64,000 bases of DNA from Engraulis encrasicolus (Eukaryota; Chordata; Actinopteri; Clupeiformes; Engraulidae), in contig NC_085875.1 in assembly GCF_034702125.1 (NCBI RefSeq), forward strand, positions 48,360,754 to 48,424,753, given 5' to 3'. Below, piece by piece: positions 12,760-31,499 of this stretch. The first letter of the stretch is position 1. The number at the start of each line of letters is the position of its first letter. Position numbers and translations under genes: made by a program. The notes below the pieces were generated by a model, which had not been told where the DNA came from, ran no database searches, and saw nothing but the letters and a program-made list of their open reading frames with translations.

Positions 12760-13900
12760 AATTTCCCACATCTTCAATAACAACAACAGAAGACACAACT
12801 ATATTGGCCACATCAACAGATTTTCCAACATCATCAATGACAACATCAGAAGACATATCCACACAGGCCACGTCAACAGCATCAATAACAATATCAAAGG
12901 ACACAACTTTGTTGTCCACATCAACAGCAGATTTTCCCACATTATCAATGACAACATCGGAAGACACAACTACATTGGCCACATCAACATCAAAGGCAAT
13001 ATCAATGACAACATCAGAAGAAACAAGTATTTTGGCCACATCAGCAGATTTTCACACATCCTCAATGACAACTTCAGAAGACGCAACTACATTGGCCACA
13101 TCAACAGCAGATTTGCTGACATCATCACTGACAATATCAGAAGACACAACAAAATTAGCATCAACAACAGATTTTCCAACATCATTCATGACAACATTAG
13201 AAGACACAACCACACTGGCCACGTCAACATCATCAATGACAACATCAGAAGGCACAACTAAATTGGCCACACCAACAACAGGTTTGCCAACATCATCACT
13301 GACAACATCAGAATACACAACCTCACTGGCCACGTCAAAGGCGTCAATGACAACATTAGAAGACAAAACTGTTTTTGCAACATCAACAGATTTTCCCACA
13401 TTATCAATGACAACATCGGAAGACACAACTACATTGGCCACATCAACAGCAGATTTGCAGACATCATCACTGACAACATCACAATATACCTCACTGGCTA
13501 CGTCAACGGCATCAATGACAACATTAGAAGACACAACTGTTTTTGCAACATCAACAGATTTTCCCACATCATCAATGACAACATCGGAAGACACAACTAC
13601 ATTGGCCACATCAAAAGCATATTTGCCGACATCATCACTGACAACATCAGAAGACACAACAAAATTAGCATCAACAACAGATTTTCCAACATCGTTCATG
13701 ACAACATCAGAAGACACAACCACACTGGCCATGTCAACATCATCAATGACAACGTTGGAAGACACAACTATATTTGCCACATCAACAGATTTTCCCACAT
13801 CATCAATGACAACATCAGAAGTCAATAAATTTACCACATCAACAACAGATTTGCCGTCATCATCACTGACAACATCAGAATATACAACCTCACTGGCCAC
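12760..13900 (+). CDS. Giant mucin-like exon, 5' part up to an assembly gap
   Basis: Begins after a TTTTTACATCATCAG acceptor in the phase left by the 7341-7424 exon. It encodes back-to-back repeats of about 20 residues (60 bp) of the form ATSTDFPTSSM TTSEDTTxL, with variants such as ADLPTSSLTTSEYTTSLA. Ser and Thr make up well over half of the residues, with recurrent Pro, so dense O-glycosylation is expected. This is the mark of mucin domains: extended, hydrated, extracellular. The frame stays open to the N gap at 13901. It is the same exon as 17898-24601; the middle is unreliable assembly. Confidence 0.85.
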
Positions 13901-14000
13901 NNNNNNNNNNNNNNNNNNNNNNNNNNNNNNNNNNNNNNNNNNNNNNNNNNNNNNNNNNNNNNNNNNNNNNNNNNNNNNNNNNNNNNNNNNNNNNNNNNNN
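13901..14000. other. Assembly gap (100 N)
   Basis: Exactly 100 N, a conventional placeholder for a gap of unknown size. It falls inside the mucin repeat array. Confidence 0.99.
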
Positions 14001-17000
14001 ACAAATTGCAAAATTTTTTTAAAAACCCCCCACACAAAGACACAAAATTTTTTTCCATTCCCAAATTTAAAAAACCCCCCCTTTCCCCAAAAACCCCAAA
14101 AAACCCCCTAAAGAAAACCAAAATTCCCCCCAAAAAAACCCCTCCACAAAAAAATAAACAAATGCCATATAACAATTTTCCACACAAACAAAATTTTTTA
14201 ACATCAAACACAACTAATTCCCCATCAACATTTCCCCCCCTCCACAATGACAATCGAAGACAAAAACATTTGCCACATCAACAGATTTTCCACATCATCA
14301 TGACAACTCAAAGCACACAAATTGGCCACATCATCAACAGATTTTCAAATATCACTGACAACCTCAAATAACAATTCACACTTCAATGACAACATCAGAA
14401 GCACAACTAAAATTGGGCCCATCAACAGATTTTCCCACATCCCAGTTCAACATCAAAGACAAACAAATCCAAAAACAAACAACAATTTTGCCAAAATCAA
14501 AATGACAACATCAGAAGAAAAACACAAGGCCATCAACATCTCAATCAAAATCATCTAACATAAAAATACCATCAAATTCCCACAATCAACAATACAACAT
14601 CAGAAACACAACTAAATTGGGCCCATCAACATAATTTCACATCATCATGACAACATCAGAAGACACAATAAATTGGGACAACACTGCTTTCCAACTCATC
14701 ATGACAAATGGACACAACCACACTGGCCCAAAATCATCAATAACATTATCGAGGACAAAATTTGTCCACATCAACAAAGATTTCAACATATCAATGACAA
14801 CATCTAAACACAACTACAGGCACCCAACATCAATGGCAAATTCAAGACAAACATGAAACACAACATTTTGGGCCCCATCAAGATTTCCCAACCCATATCA
14901 TCAGGCAACAAATTCCACATCAAAAACAATTGCGAACACAAAGCAACACAAATTTTTCACACCTCAGGCCACTCACGCATCAAAACAACTTTAAAACAAC
15001 TTTTTGCAACATCAAACAATTTTCCCCCACATCAATGGAAACATCAGGACACAACTATCCCTAACAACAATTTTCCCGATCATCAATAAAAACATCAAAG
15101 ACACAACAAATTGGCCACACACATGATTTTCAACATCATCCATGACAACATCAGAAGAAAACAAATGGCCCCGTCAACATCACACTGCAACTAGAAGTCA
15201 CATCTAAATTGGCCCTCAACACAATTTCCGACATCATCAACAACATCAGAAGAACAACAAATTATCATCAACACGATTTTCCAACATCATCTGACACATC
15301 AGATGAACAACACATTGACCATGTCAACACATCAATGACATATCAAAGACACAACCATTTTGGCCACTCAACAGATTTTCCCATCCTCATAAAAAACATC
15401 AAAGCCACAACATGGCCACATCAACCAGCATAATAAAAAATCAGAAACAAATTTTTTCCACCAAACAAAGATTTTCAAAATTTCAAAGACAAATCTAAGA
15501 CACAACTACATTGGCCACACCAACATCAAGGGAAACAAAGACAAAATGAAGTACCAACTATTTGGCCACATCAACAGATTTTCCCCCCATCCAATGGGCA
15601 ACATCAAAAAAACAACTATTTTGGCCACATCAACAGCAATTTCCACACATCCGACAAATCAGAAGCACAAAAATTAGAAAAACAACAGATTTTCCAAGTC
15701 ATCAAGACAAATCAAGAACACAACACACGGGCCCTTCAACATCATCAATGACCCCAAAAGAAGACACAACTAATTGCCACATCAACAATTTTCCCACATC
15801 ATTTAAAACAACTTTAGAAGTCACAATAATTGCCCCATCAACAACAACAGAAGCACACATTAGCAACATCAGAATCACAACCTCATGCCACCGACTGCAC
15901 AAACAAAATTGAAGCAAAACGTTTTTGCAACATCAACAATTTTCCACATCATCAGGGAACATCAAAAAACAACTTACGGTCCAATCAAACATTCCCAGCA
16001 TAAACAATAAACCCCATCAAACGCAACAACTTGGCCACAACAACAAAGATTTTCAAACAATTCCATTACAAATCAAAGGAAACCACATGGCACAACATCT
16101 CAAGGCAACATCATAAAACAACATATGCCACATCAAAATTTTCCACATCACAAACAACCCGCAATCACAATAAATTCAACATCAACAATTTGGCCACATC
16201 ACACGAAACCTCAATATACACTTCAAGGACACTCGACAGATTAGAAACAAACTTTTGGTTTCATCCAAAAATCAACCCAAACCCACATCATCAAGGCAAC
16301 ATCAGAAGACACAACTATATTGCCACTCAAAATTTTAACCCCATCAATGACAACATCAAAGGCACAAAATTGGCCACATCATCAATTTGCACATCAATAC
16401 AACCTAAGAATTTACAACTTTTCACATCAAGAATTTTAAAACAAACATAGGCCCCAACATTCCAATCCAGAATTTTCCCGACACAACACATGCACAACAC
16501 AAGTTTTAAAATTTAACATAGAAATAAAAAACCAGCACTCATCATAACCCCATCAGAGCAAAATGGACACAACAGCAGATTCCCATCATCACTACAACAT
16601 CAGAAACACAACAATTCACACTACAGATTTTCAATCATCATGACAACATCAGAGACCAACAAAGCCTCAACAAATTTTATCCAACATACACACAAGGGCA
16701 CATAATTCCCATCAACAACAAGTTCCCTCCACTGCACCAAAGCACAATAAAATCAAAACACTTTTCCACATCCGAAATTTAAAACAACAACCCTGAGCAC
16801 AGACTACATTAAAAACGGTTCAACAACAGAAGATTTTAACATTTGCACATCAAGACCAAATCATGCCACCAACACAATGGCAATAAACAATCGAAGACAC
16901 AAATTTGGACACAACAATTTAATCCAATTCAAAAAACTAAATTGGCCCCAACAACGTTGCACACATCATGACACTGAACCACCATGGCCACTCACCATAA

Positions 17001-17720
17001 CAATAAGACAAACGTTTCAACTAAATTTCCACACCATGCAACATAAGACAAAATCCCCACCAATTTCAATCATCATGACACATAAAGAAAAAACCCAAAA
17101 ACATTCCACACAAAAAATTTTTCCCCAAATATCCAAAACAGAAAACACATGCCATACAACATGACAAAAGAAATTAATTCCATCAACAAAAACCACTCAC
17201 AACAATCAAAGACAACAAATTTCACCCAAAAAGATTTCCACTCATCATGACAAATCAAGCACAAAATTGCCACCCTTCCATCATCATAAACTCAGAAAAC
17301 ACATTGCACACAGATTTAAAAAATTTAGAACATCAAAGCCCCCACTCAGTCAACAAAACAAATGGAACAAATTTCCACATAACAAAACAACAAATACAAC
17401 ATGAAACACAACACATTGCCCAAAAACCAAAACCAATGAATCAAAACAAATAAGGACAACATTTTCCATAAATTCCCCCATCCAAACAACACGACACAAC
17501 AATTTCCACATCAACAGTTTAAAAACATAAAAATCAAACACAACAAATTGCATCCAATTCCAACTCTCCATACAACATCAGAGCCAACAAAGCCTCAACA
17601 CAAATTTCCCCAACTCGAAACTAACCACAAACCCAATTCCATATCAATGAAACCAATTCCCCACATAATTGCACACACACAATTTAAACTCCAATGCAAT
17701 CAATTCAAACAACCCACGCA
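14001..17720. other. Error-ridden assembly of mucin repeats
   Basis: The sequence still resembles the mucin repeat (fragments such as GACAACATCAGAAGACACAA, TTGGCCACATCAACA, GATTTTCCACATC). However, bases are dropped and homopolymers stretched every few positions, G and T are depleted, and no frame stays open. The intact array on both sides has no frameshift over thousands of bases, so this is uncorrected read sequence and not a pseudogene. Do not annotate genes here. Confidence 0.85.
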
Positions 17721-24601
<6,881 letters not shown>

Positions 24602-24743
24602 GTAATGTCTGTTTTCTAACTACCCAATTTGCTCCTCAATTGTCTTTCAAATTGTCTTGCAGTGACACAATTAAATTCCTTTAAATACCCATAATCTTTT
24701 GGTGCGTTAATGCCCATCAAATTGTCTTTTTCATCTCTTTTAG

Positions 24744-24808
24744 CTGGATGCTGCGTATTCCACACAGTTTGGTTCAAGTTTTAATAGCACAGTAGTAACA
24801 GGCTTCAG
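24744..24808 (+). CDS. Second SEA-domain exon
   Basis: Follows CATCTCTTTTAG and ends at GTAAGT. In phase 0 with the mucin exon it reads LDAAYSTQFGSSFNSTVVTG and then FR. This is the expected continuation of a SEA domain: hydrophobic/aromatic Y and F positions, an NST glycosylation sequon, then V..FR just before the usual GSVVV autocleavage loop. The exon stops in phase 2, so the rest of the domain, including any cleavage site, must lie in later exons. I could not find that exon with confidence downstream. Confidence 0.72.
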
Positions 24809-25050
24809 GTAAGTCTTCTTGATGTGTCATTGTGTAGTTTACCATTTGGTATTGTTATCATTTTAATGGTCAATTGGGAGTAGGGTATGAAATATATTTG
24901 TGCATACTGAATATTGATACAGTAGTTTGAGTAGAGCAGTTGAAGAATCAGACGGATGCTGCGTTGACATTTAGAAAACTAGAAGCACTCAGAGAGTGCA
25001 GACCTCCGCCAAGGAAGCTGCTTGATACATTTGACTATGTTACACCCTAA

Positions 25051-25373
25051 AGGGCCGTACACACACGTCGCTACTAGTTACTCGCTCAGCGAATGAAGTC
25101 AATAGAATGTCAATGTCTTCCAGCGAGACAAGCAGGCGAGTAGGCGAGTACTGTACAAGCGATGCGATGTGGGCGGATCCCGAGTTGAAAATATTTTATC
25201 TTCAAGCGAGGCGAGTAAGCGAGTAACCAATTGGAAAGCAGAGTTCGGTACTTCTCGCCTGTCCATTGGCAGTTAAAGCCGCAGGAACTTTCAGCGAATG
25301 TTCCATGATAGAGTAGCGAATAGGCGAGCAAGCGAAAAGCTAGTAAATAGCAGCGATGTGTGTGTACGGCCCT
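25051..25373. mobile_element. Harbinger-type MITE 1
   Basis: Inverted ends AGGGCCGTACACACACGTCGCT and its complement, flanked by TAA on both sides (25048-25050, 25374-25376). The TAA duplication fits PIF/Harbinger insertion. It has no coding content. Confidence 0.8.
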
Positions 25374-25376
25374 TAA

Positions 25377-25710
25377 TGCCGTGTTCAGACCAAGGGCAGA
25401 AGAAGTTTCCCCTTGAATTCACTGTATTCGCTCCAGACGCAGCATTGACATGTTTGATTTAACTAATCACATAACGGCTCTGGCTTGACAGCCTGGGACA
25501 TTCGGAGATATGAACGTTCCAATTGGTTTTCGCCAAACCGAGTCATTGCTCATTACCATAAGATAAGATGACTTTTAATCGTTAAAATTCGCTCTGGTCG
25601 TTCAGTTCGCTTCGCTCCTGTCAAATTCACTTTGGTAGCGCTGATCGCGTGCCCTCCATAGAGAAATAATGATTTCCGCCGCTTTGTTCGCTCCTGGTCT
25701 GAACACGGCA
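25377..25710. mobile_element. Harbinger-type MITE 2
   Basis: Inverted ends TGCCGTGTTCAGACCA and its complement TGGTCTGAACACGGCA, flanked by TAA (25374-25376 and 25711-25713). Its left TAA is the right TAA of MITE 1, so the two elements abut. Confidence 0.8.
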
Positions 25711-26230
25711 TAAGTCTTTCTGGCTTCTTTTTGTGGAGCTCCCGCAATTCAATTTCTGGTCACTAGGGGAGTCTAGATCTATAGGCCAGCAATGGTGAAT
25801 CTTTTAAAAAGTCCTGGTTCCAGTTCGTGATCCGGATCACCACCAGAATTTAATCGCTTGTTCCTTGGGTCATTACTAACAACTCCACAAAGTTTCGTCC
25901 AAATCAGTTTATTAGTTTTTGAGTTACTACGCTGTCAGAATCTTTGAAAAAGTCATGGTTCCGGTTCGTGATCCGTATCACCACCAGAATTTAGCCACTT
26001 GTTCCTTGGGTCATTATCAACAACTCCACAAAGTTTGGTCCACATCCGTTGATCGGTTTTTGAGTTATGCTGCTGACAAACAAACAAACAGACAGACAAA
26101 TAGACAGACAAACCAACGCGACCGAAAACGTTACCTCCTTGGCGGAGGTGAAAAGAAAAAAACACCCTTTTTTAGTAGCCCCTAAAGTTTCGTATTCAAA
26201 TCTTGTATCTAGAGAATATACATATTGTGG

Positions 26231-28150
26231 TAACACTTTTGGTATTTTAGTGTTACATCTATAAGCACTAATACATACAATTTGAATGCCTGTATAAGTA
26301 ACTTATAAGGCATGTACTAAGCAAAATTAGACAGTTGTTAGGCATGTATTCGCAAATCTATTGTTCATGCACAATTAAGGATTTATCATTAATATAACCT
26401 TAGTAAGGACTAGTAAGCCTATATTTCTATTCATAGTAAGTAGTAAGTGCCAGAATACAATGTGTATAAACTCCAGACAGACTGTGTGAACTAACCCTGA
26501 ACAGTGCGAAAAAAGATGTGGAATAAGGGTCCCTATTCTAAAGTGAGGCATTACTCAGTCCAGATGGCGTAGGGCCCCCACACTACCTTGGGCCCCCAAA
26601 CTATAAAAAGCAACAGCAAAGTGCTGAGTGGGGCAGGTAGTGCGGGCCTGGGGCCCAAAGCCATCTGGACTGAGCAATGACTCACTTTGTAATGTCAATA
26701 AATATCTTATAATGTGCTGGGGCAGCTCATTTTTTCTCATTTCGTCAAGTGATGATGTGGTAACAGTCATTATATAGAAAGGATTGGGCGTACACTTCTC
26801 AACGATGGTGGGGTGGTGAGATGAAATTTTTTTCATTTACCACTTACAGTAGTTTTAATTGTAAAAGCCCTACAAGAAATGCAGAACATTATGAAGAGCA
26901 ATAGTTTTGAAGCAAAACTAAACTATTCTTTTGTGATAATTAAGTTAATGTTTGAGAATATTAGCTCCAAGAAGTGCAGTGCATGATGGGTATGCAATCT
27001 ACAGACAACCTACCCGGCTCTGAGCCTACCTACGTCCTTAGCTCCTCCCCTCACTCGTGCAATTTAGTTGTTCTCCAAACGATTTGGCATGCATTGCATT
27101 TCTGACTAAGGGTGTACCCATCATGCATTGCACTTCTTGGAGCTAAATGTCTCAAACATTAACTTATTTATCACAAAGGAAATGCTTAGTTTCGCTTCCA
27201 AACTATTACTCATGGTTATATTCTGCAGTTATTGTAGGGTTTATACAATTAAAACTAAGTGGTATATGAAAACATACATCGCACTACCCAACGGTCCTTG
27301 AGAAGTTTACGTCCGACCCTTGCTTTATAATGCCTCCTGTCACCTTAAACTGTAAGTGACATCAGTGAGAATTGAAAGTTTAGCCAAACCCATTTGAAAT
27401 TAATCAAATTCTTACACTTTACTGCCCAGGGGGGGCTGTGTAGGGTAGGGGCCCTAGGTTGTATGGGGGCCCTAAGCCAACTGGGCAGAGCAATGCTTCA
27501 CTTAAAGGGGTATGCCACTATTTTGGGGCTTAATACAGTTAAAATCGTAAGCTGGGGTTTATAAAGGTGGTAAAGTGTCTTATTTTTCATGTGAAGCGTT
27601 GTCTTGCTTTAAGACAAGTTAAAAGAGGGAGTATGTCGCTAAGCTAGTGAAAGTCAATGCATCCATGTAGCATTGCTACATGCTACACGGATCCATTGAC
27701 TTTCACTAGCTTAGCGACATGCTCCCTCTTTTAACTTGTCTTAAATCAAGACAACGGCTTACATGAAAAATAAGACACTTTACCACCTACATAAACCCTG
27801 GCCAACGATTTTAACTGTATTAAGCCCCAAAATAGTGGCATACCCCTTTAAGAATAGGGACCCTTATCTGTTTTCACATTGTTCAGGGTTTGTTCACACA
27901 ATGTGCCAGGATTTTATAAACATTATATTCGGGCACTTACGGCTTACTCATAAATAGAAATCTAGGTCTAATAGGTCCTTACTAAGGTTATATTGGTAAT
28001 AAATCCCTTATTGTGCATGAACAGGACATTTGCGAATAAATCTCTTAAAACGGTCTGATTTTGCTTAGTACATGCCTTACAAGTTACTTACACAGGTATT
28101 AATATTGTACGCATTAGTGCTAATAAATGTAACCCTAAAATAAAGTGTTA
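26231..28150. mobile_element. Large foldback element with internal palindromes
   Basis: The outer arms of roughly 200-230 bp (26231-26450 and 27960-28150) are reverse complements (TAAGCACTAATACATACAA; CATGTACTAAGCAAAAT). Inside are a second inverted pair (about 26930-27000 and 27110-27190, GCATGATGGGTA/TACCCATCATGC) and an inserted TTAA palindrome. The arms match the small MITE at 11552-11830. No transposase frame is visible. Confidence 0.75.
27506..27847. mobile_element. Palindromic MITE with TTAA target duplication, copy 2
   Basis: Same family as 3980-4319, with TTAA at 27502-27505 and 27848-27851. It lies inside the foldback element 26231-28150, so it is the later insertion. Confidence 0.85.
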
Positions 28151-28890
28151 GCCATATTTATTTTTCTACATGAAAGCATTCACTGCTCCATGTAATTTTT
28201 CACAAGGCTGTGTGGATTTTGTATGGATAAAGTCCAGCAATCATGATTGGTCAGGAAAAACTGACCCCTCACTACGGTATTAAAATGATGTTTTGATCCT
28301 GTTCGAATTGTGTCATGTGCTTCACATATGTTGTTTCTGGTATGTTTATATAGTTTTTTGTACCAAACATCAAACGATTTAGCAGCATGTGCTTTTTTCC
28401 ACATTTTTCATACAAACGCCCCTACACAATATTGAAATTTGGTAATACTTCCAAATAATGGGCCACAATTAACACTAAAGGAGCTATAATCCAATACTTA
28501 ACACATTGAATACCGTCGGTGCTTATCTAAGCTTCTTTTGGCGTTTTTTGTAGAGTGACAACATATTATGTGTTGGGGTCACTGAAACATGTTATGGCTC
28601 CTTTGAAAGTGAAGACTTTGCTCTTTTCGTTGGGGAAAACCGTGTTTCTCTATGAGCTTTTATTGCCCAGCAAACCCACTCCCGAATTCTGCAGGAATCT
28701 GCAAGAAACTGAGATAATGAGGTCTTTGTGAACCAAGCGCTGTTTCAGAATGTCACACTTTTAAACGGGGAACAGATGGTATTGATGTGAAATTAGCTGG
28801 CACAAAAGCTCAGTTTTGTGTTGTCCTGCTCATCCTAACTTGACACACCTCCTGGCTGACGACCTCGGCCAATCAAAACATGCATTTACA
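28151..28890. other. Non-coding spacer
   Basis: AT-rich. A block at 28540-28740 (GGGGTCACTGAAACATG, CCCAGCAAACCCACTCCC) looks repeat-like. No gene is recognised. Confidence 0.4.
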
Positions 28891-28892
28891 TC

Positions 28893-29140
28893 AAGTTGGT
28901 TTTATTGTCAATTTCTTTACATGCACTGGTCATACAAAGAATTTGAAATTACGTTTCTTGCTTTCCCATGCAGACATAGACTAATCTAGGTAAGGACATA
29001 GACAGTATAGACATAGACAGTACTCATACATGGACATAAGACAGTATGGACATAGACAGTGCTCACAGACATTTAAAGTGCAAGGCTGGACAACAGAAGA
29101 CTTGTAGAGAACATACATTAAGAGGAGGTATTTTCTCCAA
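28893..29140. repeat. LINE-tail-like repeat, copy 1
   Basis: About 240 bp starting TTTATTGTCAATTTCTTTAC and ending near AAGAGGAGGTATTTT. It repeats almost unchanged at 30775-31014. The sequence resembles the 3' end of a fish LINE or SINE. From 29141 to 30774 no convincing gene is seen; 29340-29790 is relatively GC-rich. Confidence 0.6.
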
Positions 29141-30767
29141 TTTTCTCCCGCCTCGTCATTGATTGAGCAAGTTTGATCCGACCTTGTGGCCAATCGAGTC
29201 ATGGATCCCCACTCCCTGATATGTGTGCTTCTGATCTGACTCTGTTAGGTCTAGCCTATATTTCTAAATGTTAACAGTGCTCAGCGCTTTTACATCTGTC
29301 TGTAGGCTAGGCCTACTCTTAGGGAAATTATAGACAACAGACATGACTCTACTATCACTCACTGCGTGACGGCATACAGGCTTTAAAGCCACTGCTGTCA
29401 CTCCCCTCGCCCGAGTCAACAGCGGCGCCCTTGGTGACTTGGCGAGAGACGAATCCTGACTGAGTTGTTGATAGCAGCGAATCCCCTTTGGATCGGATGA
29501 ACGCTTAAGTTTCGTTTTTTGCCACGAGTGTGCGAGTCGCAAGGCAACTCGGCAGCGGAAGCGAGTGCTCATCTGCTGCTCGCCTCCCGTCTGTCCCTGC
29601 TTAACTAGACTTCTGCTCCCAAATATTTGACTTTTAGTCTTATTGAATACAAACGCACACATTACTTATGGCAAAATCAGGAACATGCCGTTGCAATGCT
29701 GCCAAAGGCTCTCCAAGTCGTGGTCGCATGTTTAGTCAGGAGACCCAAGTGGGTCGGATCGCTGCATGAGTTTCTGGACTGTGACGATTCATTCATAAAG
29801 TGAGTTTTGTTGATCAAACTGTCTTACTCTTTGATTTATCAACGTGAATTGATAAATGGGACAAAAAAGGCGAGGTGCATAGCCACTTAACGGCAGACAC
29901 TTTTTTAAAAAAATACATTACTATTATTTATTTTTATTTATTTTAAATAAGTGATCCGTCTAATCCGGATGCCCTCCTTGGAATGATCCAATGAACCCTG
30001 ACGCCCCAAAGATTTGAGTTAAGCACCTCTATTGATCACCAGCCAATATGGCTGTTAATCTTACTAGTCAAACATACCACCAGTCTGACTAGTAAGTGGC
30101 TATAAGTTATCCTATGTAGCCTACCAGCCAAACAGAGCATTTGGTCACTTGGGGGGTGTTAAGGAGCTGGAATTGAGTATGAAATTGAAGCATTTGCTGA
30201 TTATTTTTTGGCTGTAGAAGGTAGGCCTACATGTAGGAAAATGTATAATTTGATTATAAAATACCGAGGCATTTCAGAACAAAAAGTTGAATTGCAATGA
30301 TTCTTATCATTTCCCCCAATATTAATAAATGGTGATGTAGTCACCTACTGTGAGGAAGCATCAGCAGATTGTAGAGAAAAAGACAGGTGTTATCTAAGCT
30401 AGGATAATATCGGGTTAATATTACCTTGGAGGCTAACATCAAAATCACACTTGCATTCATTCAGTACAAAATGTGTCATGTAGTGGCTCTAATGAGGGAT
30501 GGGGGCTAATGGCCATTGCTCTTGGAACTTCCACAGTAACTTTTGAGGGGCATGCACGCTTCTTTTCTTTTTACTTCTCGGCATAATAGTAGGCCTATCT
30601 GCTTGTTGGCTATTGTTCACTGTTCGGCACATACATGATGATGGGAAAATAGATGTTATTCATAGATCAGCAGTCGACCACATTTTCTCATTCGGAAGTA
30701 ATCTCGTTTCGGTCCACTATCAAAACAAGTAACAACATATTGCCGTCAAATACAGCGAAATAATCAA

Positions 30768-31014
30768 GTCAAGTCAAGTTTATTGTCAATTTCTTTACAT
30801 GCACTGGTCATACAAAGAATTTGAAATTGCGTTTCTTGCTCTCCCATGCAGACATAGACTAATCTAGGTAAGAACATAGACAGTATAGACATAGACAGTA
30901 CTCATACATGGACATAAGACAGTATGGACGTAGACATTGCTCATACAGACATTTAAAGTGCAAGACTGGACAACAGAAGACTTGTAGAGAACATACATTA
31001 AGAGGAGGTATTTT
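30768..31014. repeat. LINE-tail-like repeat, copy 2
   Basis: Second copy of the 28893-29140 repeat in the same orientation, preceded by TCAAGTCAAGTCAAG. Confidence 0.6.
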
Positions 31015-31117
31015 GTTGTGCTTTTTCTAAAAGTCCTTTATAGCGTTCTGACATAGTAATAGTAGCATTTGAAGAAAATAAATAATTAAAAAAGGTTTAT
31101 TAAATACACCAGCAGCA

Positions 31118-31217
31118 GTATGTGTGTGTGTGTGTGTGTGTTTGTATGTGTTTTGTGTGCGTGTGTGTGTGTGTGTGTTTAGTGCAGGTAGAAAGTGCGG
31201 TGTGCGTCTGTGTACCT

Positions 31218-31310
<93 letters not shown>

Positions 31311-31367
31311 TATGAGTTGTGTGTCAGTGTGTGTATGTTTGGGTTTAGTGCAGAAAGTGTGGTGTGC

Positions 31368-31466
<99 letters not shown>

Positions 31467-31480
31467 TGTGTGTGTGTGCA
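31118..31480. repeat. (TG)n microsatellite cluster
   Basis: Three TG tracts (31118-31160, 31222-31308, 31368-31464) separated by a repeated phrase (TTTAGTGCAG..AAAGTG..GTGTGC). The cluster itself is a tandemly duplicated microsatellite. Cys/Val or His/Thr readings are not genes. Confidence 0.97.
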
Positions 31481-31499
31481 TGTGTATGTTTTGAGTTAG

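Larger units (their letters stand above)
24970..26160. mobile_element. RTE/SINE-like repeat broken up by two MITEs
   Basis: The left stub (GAGAGTGCAGACCTCCGCCAAGG, 24985-25015) and the right part (25760-26160, ending CCTTGGCGGAGGTGAAA) look like two ends of one fish repeat. The right part contains a 141-bp tandem duplication (25797 and 25938; TCACCACCAGAATTTA in each) and a CAAACAGACAGACAAA tract. Two Harbinger-type MITEs lie in between. The family name is from memory of similar fish repeats and is uncertain. Confidence 0.5.

Noticed and set aside
12740..13261. Second plus frame in the mucin array (Asn/Ile/His-rich)
   Set aside because: Shifted reading of the same 60-bp repeat; broken sooner than the Ser/Thr frame and not in phase with neighbouring exons.
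14001..17720. Decayed mucin pseudogene
   Set aside because: The density and type of errors (homopolymer and dropout), and the bordering N and G runs, fit poor sequence quality rather than evolution.
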